A stretch of 19,612 nt of DNA from an uncultured Lachnospiraceae bacterium (lineage in GTDB: Bacteria; Bacillota; Clostridia; Lachnospirales; Lachnospiraceae), in NCBI GenBank assembly GCA_937950565.1, contig CALFCS010000178.1, positions 1 to 19,612 of the forward strand. Direction: 5' to 3'. The position numbers and the translations under genes are program-made. Below the pieces are notes generated by a model. That model ran no database searches and was not told where the DNA came from. It saw nothing but the letters and a program-made list of their open reading frames with translations. This document shows, in pieces, positions 15,865 to 19,612 of this stretch. The stretch's first letter is position 1. Each line of letters starts with the position of its first letter.

Positions 15865-17097
15865 TCACCGAATCTTCCTTGCCTCCAGGTAATATCGTTT
15901 CTCCCTGGCATGACCCATGGAAAAGGTCTTTCTCGGCAGAACTCCATCCAGAATAATCTCTTTGAACAGACGTTCTTTCTTAAGCGCCGGAAGCAGAAAT
16001 CCGATTGCCCCTTCCTCACATGCAAGTTCTTTCAGTGTATCATCCCCATGAATATAATCAATACGCCCGGCATGTTCTGCAAGATATTCATCCAGAAACT
16101 GTTGCAAAACTCCAATTGGGAGCTCTCCTTCTTCCTTCTTAAGAATGATTGTTCCACTTCTCTCCCCGGCATACCAGGTAACAACATCGCCCTCTTCTGC
16201 ACAGATTTTCTCCTGCAGCCGCGTCAAAAGTTCTTCCGGATTCGTTTTCTTAACAATCCGGTGTATCGCCTCAAACTGCTGCACTTCATCATGAATATTT
16301 TCAAGTTCTACCATGGCGTATCTTGCCGGGTGATGCTGAAAATCTCTATCCGGATATTTCTTTTTCAACTCCTCATAACAGGCTTTTGCTGATGCCAGTG
16401 AATGATTGCCATCTCCTACGGCAAACAATATGTTCGCACCCTCCGGATATTTGTCCGCCATCCGCCTGGCATAACGTTCTAAGCGCCTCTGTGTTTCATC
16501 CACAGCCTCTCCCTGCACGAGCCATCCTTCTATATGCCCGCCGCCTTCCATCAACTCAAAATCATAAAGCTTCGGAAGTACTTCCTTTCTTTCGGATAAT
16601 GACTCTATGACAATTCTTTCCTCATCGTCACAGAGGAGCAGCACATGAGACAACTCCAGGGATGCTCCCTGCCGGATTTTCATTCTCGGCGGAATCCTTT
16701 CTTCGACAGTCTTCTCTGTAACGCGGACTGCAGCCGAATTCTCTATATGATAATCATATGCTTCCAGGTCAACAACCCCTACCAGACCCTTTCGCACACT
16801 GCCATTTGAAAGTTTTCTCTCCACATAAATATAAGACTTTTTAAAAGTCTTAAAAATATCATTTCGCAAATATGCATCCATTGTATCATGGATTTTTTCT
16901 ATTCTGACTTGATTATCTTCCGCAAGCACAGCTTCCGGTAAAATCAATTCCAGAGCCGAAGGTTCCTTTCCCGTCTTCTCCCGAACCCGTTCCCAATACT
17001 CCGGCTGAGAGGTAAACTGATCACAGGCAATAACTGCCCACTTTTCTATCGACTCTACTTGTGGCAACATCATATCTGCCGGTAAAAACACCTTCAT
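15865..17097 (-). CDS. DUF1015 family protein
   Basis: A 410-residue protein of the DUF1015 family, which usually spans 400-430 residues. The start MKVFLPADMMLPQ and WAVIACDQFTSQPEYW are typical, as is the central FAVGDGNHSLASAKACYEELK motif, which looks like an active or binding site (conserved Asp, Asn, His). Enzymatic activity is not established to my knowledge; in other clostridia I recall the gene near serA/serC, but neither is present here. AGGAGA lies 8 bases before the ATG. A 47-residue membrane protein gene ends 21 bases upstream and is probably cotranscribed, and a strong terminator follows the gene. It is cytosolic by appearance. Confidence 0.85.
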   Translation of the reverse strand: MKVFLPADMMLPQVESIEKWAVIACDQFTSQPEYWERVREKTGKEPSALELILPEAVLAEDNQVRIEKIHDTMDAYLRNDIFKTFKKSYIYVERKLSNGSVRKGLVGVVDLEAYDYHIENSAAVRVTEKTVEERIPPRMKIRQGASLELSHVLLLCDDEERIVIESLSERKEVLPKLYDFELMEGGGHIEGWLVQGEAVDETQRRLERYARRMADKYPEGANILFAVGDGNHSLASAKACYEELKKKYPDRDFQHHPARYAMVELENIHDEVQQFEAIHRIVKKTNPEELLTRLQEKICAEEGDVVTWYAGERSGTIILKKEEGELPIGVLQQFLDEYLAEHAGRIDYIHGDDTLKELACEEGAIGFLLPALKKERLFKEIILDGVLPRKTFSMGHAREKRYYLEARKIR

Positions 17098-17118
17098 AGT
17101 TCCAATCTCCTACCGCTT

Positions 17119-17262
17119 TCATTCTATATCTTCTTCCTCTTTTTGGGGCAGATGCGCTTCCATCCACGCATCCTCCATAGCCGCCACTCTCAGCATACAA
17201 TATAAAACAAACGCATTTCCAACTGCCAACACTGCTATTCCGATTTTTATCGCCGCTCCCAC
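17119..17262 (-). CDS. 47-residue single-pass membrane protein
   Basis: A GTG-initiated ORF with GGAGG seven bases upstream. The product starts MGAAIKIGIAVLAVGNAF, has one hydrophobic helix at about residues 5-28 ending in VLYCMLRVAA, and then an acidic tail (PQKEEEDIE). The positive charge lies near the N-terminus and at Arg25. The function is unknown; short proteins of this shape are, from memory, frequent in Lachnospiraceae. It ends 21 bases before the DUF1015 start and a plausible promoter precedes it, so it is the first gene of a two-gene operon. Confidence 0.68.
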   Translation of the reverse strand: MGAAIKIGIAVLAVGNAFVLYCMLRVAAMEDAWMEAHLPQKEEEDIE

Positions 17263-17282
17263 TTTACGTCCTCCAAACTGAT

Positions 17283-17312
17283 ATCATATTCCTACTATCA
17301 GTATTGGCTCAA
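17283..17312 (-). promoter_or_regulatory. Promoter of the 47-residue protein / DUF1015 operon
   Basis: On the reverse strand, TTGAGC (17312-17307), 18 bases, then TATGAT (17288-17283). The ribosome site GGAGG and GTG follow within about 25 bases. Confidence 0.5.
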
Positions 17313-17354
17313 AAGGAGAAAGTTTATTCAATATAGTCTATAATAACATCTGAC

Positions 17355-18074
17355 TCACTGCTCTTCATTTTCACTATTACTTTCATAATATTTGGCATAT
17401 CGTTTTCCATATTTGCCATAATACTTATTGTAATATCCAACATTTTTCTTTCTGTCGACCTTATTTAAAACCACACCAAGAATCGGACATCCGGTGTTTT
17501 CCATTTTGTGTTTCACATCCAATGCAAAATTACGCTTGATAGCGCCTGACTCCAGCAAAAGAACAGAACCGTCACATTCCTTCGCAATAACTGCCGCATC
17601 TACTACAAGTCCAATCGGAGCAGCATCAATGATAACATAATCATACATGCTTTTCATAGAAGCAATCAGCTTTCCAAATCTCTTCCCGGATAAAAGCTCT
17701 GTCGGATTCGGTACAGAAGGTCCTGCAAATATAATATGCATACCCGGTATATTTGTCGCATACACAACATTAGATAATTCCATCTGCCCGGACAGAAAAT
17801 GAGATAATCCTCCGTCAATAGCCGGAACCTGCAGCCTGGATACCATCACCGATTTTCTAAGATCAGTATCAATAACCAAAACCTTCTTCTTAAGCTCTGT
17901 AAGGGCATGTGCCAGATGAACAGATACTTCTGTCTTTCCTTCCCCGGAAATTGCACTTGTCATAAGGATTACTCTTTTATCGTCTCCACAAAACAAGAGA
18001 TTCGTACGCAGATTACGCAATTCTTCTCTTTCTTCATAACTCATCGGAGTTAAAGATATGGATATTTTTTTCAT
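17355..18074 (-). CDS. cpsD: CpsD/CapB family bacterial tyrosine kinase
   Basis: A 239-residue cytoplasmic BY-kinase that controls capsule or exopolysaccharide assembly by autophosphorylation. NLRTNLLF at about 21-28 is the oligomerisation/activation motif. Walker A is SGEGKT at about 43-48, Walker A' VLVIDTDLRKS at about 65-75, and Walker B YVIIDAAP at about 146-153. The C-terminal cluster YYNKYYGKYGKRYAKYY has eight tyrosines, the autophosphorylation tail. Length fits the two-protein Firmicute type, which needs a membrane activator (CpsC/Wzz-like) encoded elsewhere; none is in this window. GGGAGA precedes the ATG. The cognate phosphatase gene lies 17 bases upstream, so the pair is an operon. 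No terminator is obvious after it. Confidence 0.93.
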   Translation of the reverse strand: MKKISISLTPMSYEEREELRNLRTNLLFCGDDKRVILMTSAISGEGKTEVSVHLAHALTELKKKVLVIDTDLRKSVMVSRLQVPAIDGGLSHFLSGQMELSNVVYATNIPGMHIIFAGPSVPNPTELLSGKRFGKLIASMKSMYDYVIIDAAPIGLVVDAAVIAKECDGSVLLLESGAIKRNFALDVKHKMENTGCPILGVVLNKVDRKKNVGYYNKYYGKYGKRYAKYYESNSENEEQ

Positions 18075-18091
18075 AATCGTCTCCCTGTATT

Positions 18092-18811
18092 CTATCGCTT
18101 TAGTATTTTATCAGGATTTTCCTGAAAAATCCTGACAGCGGCATCTCTTCCCCATTTTTTTTCAACATAATGCGCACACTTTCCAATTCTGGAAGGTCTG
18201 CTGGATATATCATGTGCATCTGAGCCGACAAAATGAATCTCTTCCCGCTCCATAAGCATCTTGCACATTTTTTTTGCCCTTCCACCATTTTTTCCAAGAA
18301 TAGAATCTGCATTCACCTGAATCTGTGCACCAAGGGCAATAGCATTCGAAATATTATCCAAAGACCGTAGAAATGCATCATATCTCTCCGCATGTGCAAC
18401 TATAGGAATATACCCCGCAGTCACAAGCTCATAAAGCTCGCTGCGAATTCTGGCATAAGAATCCATGCTTGAAAATTCCACCAACACATACTTCCCACCT
18501 GCCAGTGTGGGTCTGAAACCTCTCTTCAGCTTTTCAGCCATACCAATCTCGCGATAATATTCACATCCAAGATGCAGGCGAATCCCTTCTTCCCCGAGAT
18601 TCGCCGCATATACTCTTACCTTTTGAAATCTTTTTCTTATAATATCCGCTGGTGTTTCGAACATACCTCTTCGAAAATGCGGAGTTACAATGATATCCCG
18701 TACACCTTCATTATATGCCTTTTTAAGCATGGCACGTGTCATAGAACTGTCGCATGCCCCGTCATCCACCTTCGGGAGGAGATGACAATGAATATCTGTA
18801 ACCGTCATCAT
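18092..18811 (-). CDS. cpsB: CpsB/YwqE family PHP tyrosine phosphatase
   Basis: A PHP-superfamily manganese-dependent phosphatase that dephosphorylates the CpsD tyrosine tail. The signature TDIHCHLLPKVDDGA lies near the N-terminus, with VTPHF, HLGCEYY, VAHAERY and HFVGSDAHD supplying the remaining metal ligands, so the active site looks complete. I start at the ATG at 18809-18811 (239 residues); a GTG at 18818-18820 would add three residues and lies four bases past the upstream stop, and neither has a strong ribosome site, so coupled translation is likely. It sits between the sortase substrate gene and cpsD in one operon. Confidence 0.93.
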   Translation of the reverse strand: MMTVTDIHCHLLPKVDDGACDSSMTRAMLKKAYNEGVRDIIVTPHFRRGMFETPADIIRKRFQKVRVYAANLGEEGIRLHLGCEYYREIGMAEKLKRGFRPTLAGGKYVLVEFSSMDSYARIRSELYELVTAGYIPIVAHAERYDAFLRSLDNISNAIALGAQIQVNADSILGKNGGRAKKMCKMLMEREEIHFVGSDAHDISSRPSRIGKCAHYVEKKWGRDAAVRIFQENPDKILKR

Positions 18812-18823
18812 ATCTTTCACAAA

Positions 18824-19441
18824 TTAAAATTCTCTTCTGCGCAGGCAGATTCCAGCTCCGGCAAATAATACAATTGCTGCCATAGCAATCGGAAGCATAC
18901 TGTTCTGACCTGTCTTCGGTGATGTACTTCCACTTGTTCCTGCCACTGTAGCAGAATCAAGAATAATCGCAATCGGTCCCATATGATTCATCGTAACCGT
19001 AATGGTTCCGTTGCCAGCTTTCGCATCAATCAGCTCCCATTTACCAGTTGCCTCATTATAACAGGATACATATACCTTTGAAGAAGGAGTGATTCCAGGT
19101 GCTGAAAGTGTTACCGTAACCGGAAAAGTAACCTGGGATGCATCCCCCTCAATTGCCACTTCACGGATATCATATACCTTCATGGTGTCTTTATATTTGT
19201 CACCCATGATATCTTTCAATGTATCTTTATTACGGATACTCTGTGCCGCCTGGGCATATTGACCGGAAACATCTTTGACAACGACATTGACGTTGTTCCC
19301 ATTCTTATCTACCGCTGATACAACTCCACCGATAACACCTACCGCATTCGGACTCTTGGCAGCCATTACAGACATCCCCATCGAAAGTACCATTCCCGCA
19401 ACGAGAACCATGCTAATTAATTTTCTTGTTTTCTTCCACAT
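18824..19441 (-). CDS. Sortase-anchored surface protein with SPKTG motif
   Basis: A 205-residue exported protein. The signal peptide MWKKTRKLISMVLVAGMV... probably ends at VMAA (about 27). The mature part (about 29-165) has a region ending in a beta-rich stretch (VTFPVTVTLSAPGITPSSKVYV, cut here as VTFPVTVTLSA then PGITPSSKVYV). The C-terminus is a cell-wall sorting signal: SPKTG at 174-178, a hydrophobic helix, then CLRRREF. SP-x-TG is a clostridial variant of LPXTG recognised by class-specific sortases; no sortase gene is present in this window. AAGGAG lies 9 bases before the ATG, and a strong promoter precedes it. Being first in the cpsB-cpsD operon is unusual and suggests it helps with capsule or wall function. 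Confidence 0.85.
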   Translation of the reverse strand: MWKKTRKLISMVLVAGMVLSMGMSVMAAKSPNAVGVIGGVVSAVDKNGNNVNVVVKDVSGQYAQAAQSIRNKDTLKDIMGDKYKDTMKVYDIREVAIEGDASQVTFPVTVTLSAPGITPSSKVYVSCYNEATGKWELIDAKAGNGTITVTMNHMGPIAIILDSATVAGTSGSTSPKTGQNSMLPIAMAAIVLFAGAGICLRRREF

Positions 19442-19509
19442 ACTAATACACTCCTTATTACTTTCATTTGTTATGAAGTATTCCCTACTGATTTGTCATA
19501 CTTTTTTAT

Positions 19510-19538
19510 ATTATAACCGTTTTTTTATCACTTTGCAA
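19510..19538 (-). promoter_or_regulatory. sigma-A promoter of the SPKTG protein-cpsB-cpsD operon
   Basis: On the reverse strand, TTGCAA (19538-19533), 17 bases, then TATAAT (19515-19510). The start point near 19503 gives a leader of about 60 nt. Confidence 0.72.
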
Positions 19539-19573
19539 CCGGTATAAAGAACATATCGTTACAATTCACACCC

Positions 19574-19592
19574 CAGCCAGCTTTGCTGGCTG
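19574..19592 (+). terminator. Short perfect hairpin upstream of the capsule operon
   Basis: CAGCCAGC, loop TTT, GCTGGCTG. Forward it is followed by TTTGTGC, a weak U-tract, but no forward gene precedes it here. On the reverse strand GGGGTG follows, so it is not a standard terminator of a gene beyond the right edge. Confidence 0.3.
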
Positions 19593-19612
19593 TTTGTGCA
19601 AAACGTAGAAAA

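Noticed and set aside
19574..19592. Strong terminator of a gene beyond the right edge
   Set aside because: On the reverse strand the stem is followed by GGGGTG and not a T-run, so only a low-confidence hairpin is listed.

Overview
The window reads as a low-to-moderate GC clostridial chromosome segment, most likely from a gut Lachnospiraceae. The grounds are the gene content (YicC, RqcH, DUF815 ATPase, fused PheA, unfused PyrB-PyrI, CpsB/CpsD with an SPKTG-anchored surface protein, DUF1015), strong AGGAGG-type ribosome binding sites and near-consensus sigma-A promoters. This placement is inferred from family content and not from a search.

Left part (1-6770), housekeeping. A partial yicC and rqcH diverge from overlapping promoters. 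rqcH converges on a pheA-DUF815 ATPase operon, and the two convergent genes overlap by three bases inside a perfect 24-bp palindrome that also acts as the terminator of the ATPase gene. pheA diverges from pyrB-pyrI (aspartate transcarbamoylase).

Middle part (6778-14046), accessory. It holds a PBECR4-like putative nuclease behind a long structured leader with an intrinsic terminator, then an AAA-type ATPase and a tiny acidic lipoprotein. Next comes an operon of a large secreted LamG/Ig-like surface protein and a 38-residue acidic peptide whose C-terminal tail nearly matches the lipoprotein's. Directly upstream is the most striking element: a tyrosine recombinase gene enclosed by a perfect 36-bp inverted repeat. 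Each repeat has a recombinase-type core (two near-palindromic 10-bp arms and a 7-bp spacer). The enclosed segment carries a perfect TTGACA-N17-TATAAT promoter that now points away from the surface-protein gene and into a terminator. Inverting the segment would aim that promoter at the surface protein. This is a candidate self-encoded phase-variation switch, read here in what looks like the OFF orientation.

Right part (14082-19612). A compact, AT-rich three-gene operon (unknown protein, DUF4869-like protein, minimal P-loop NTPase) with overlapping genes looks like an acquired, possibly defence-type module. It is followed by DUF1015 with a 47-residue membrane protein, and by the start of a capsule/exopolysaccharide locus: SPKTG-anchored protein, CpsB phosphatase and CpsD kinase. 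The surface theme (phase-variable LamG protein, lipoprotein, sortase substrate, capsule regulators) fits a host-associated bacterium that varies its envelope.
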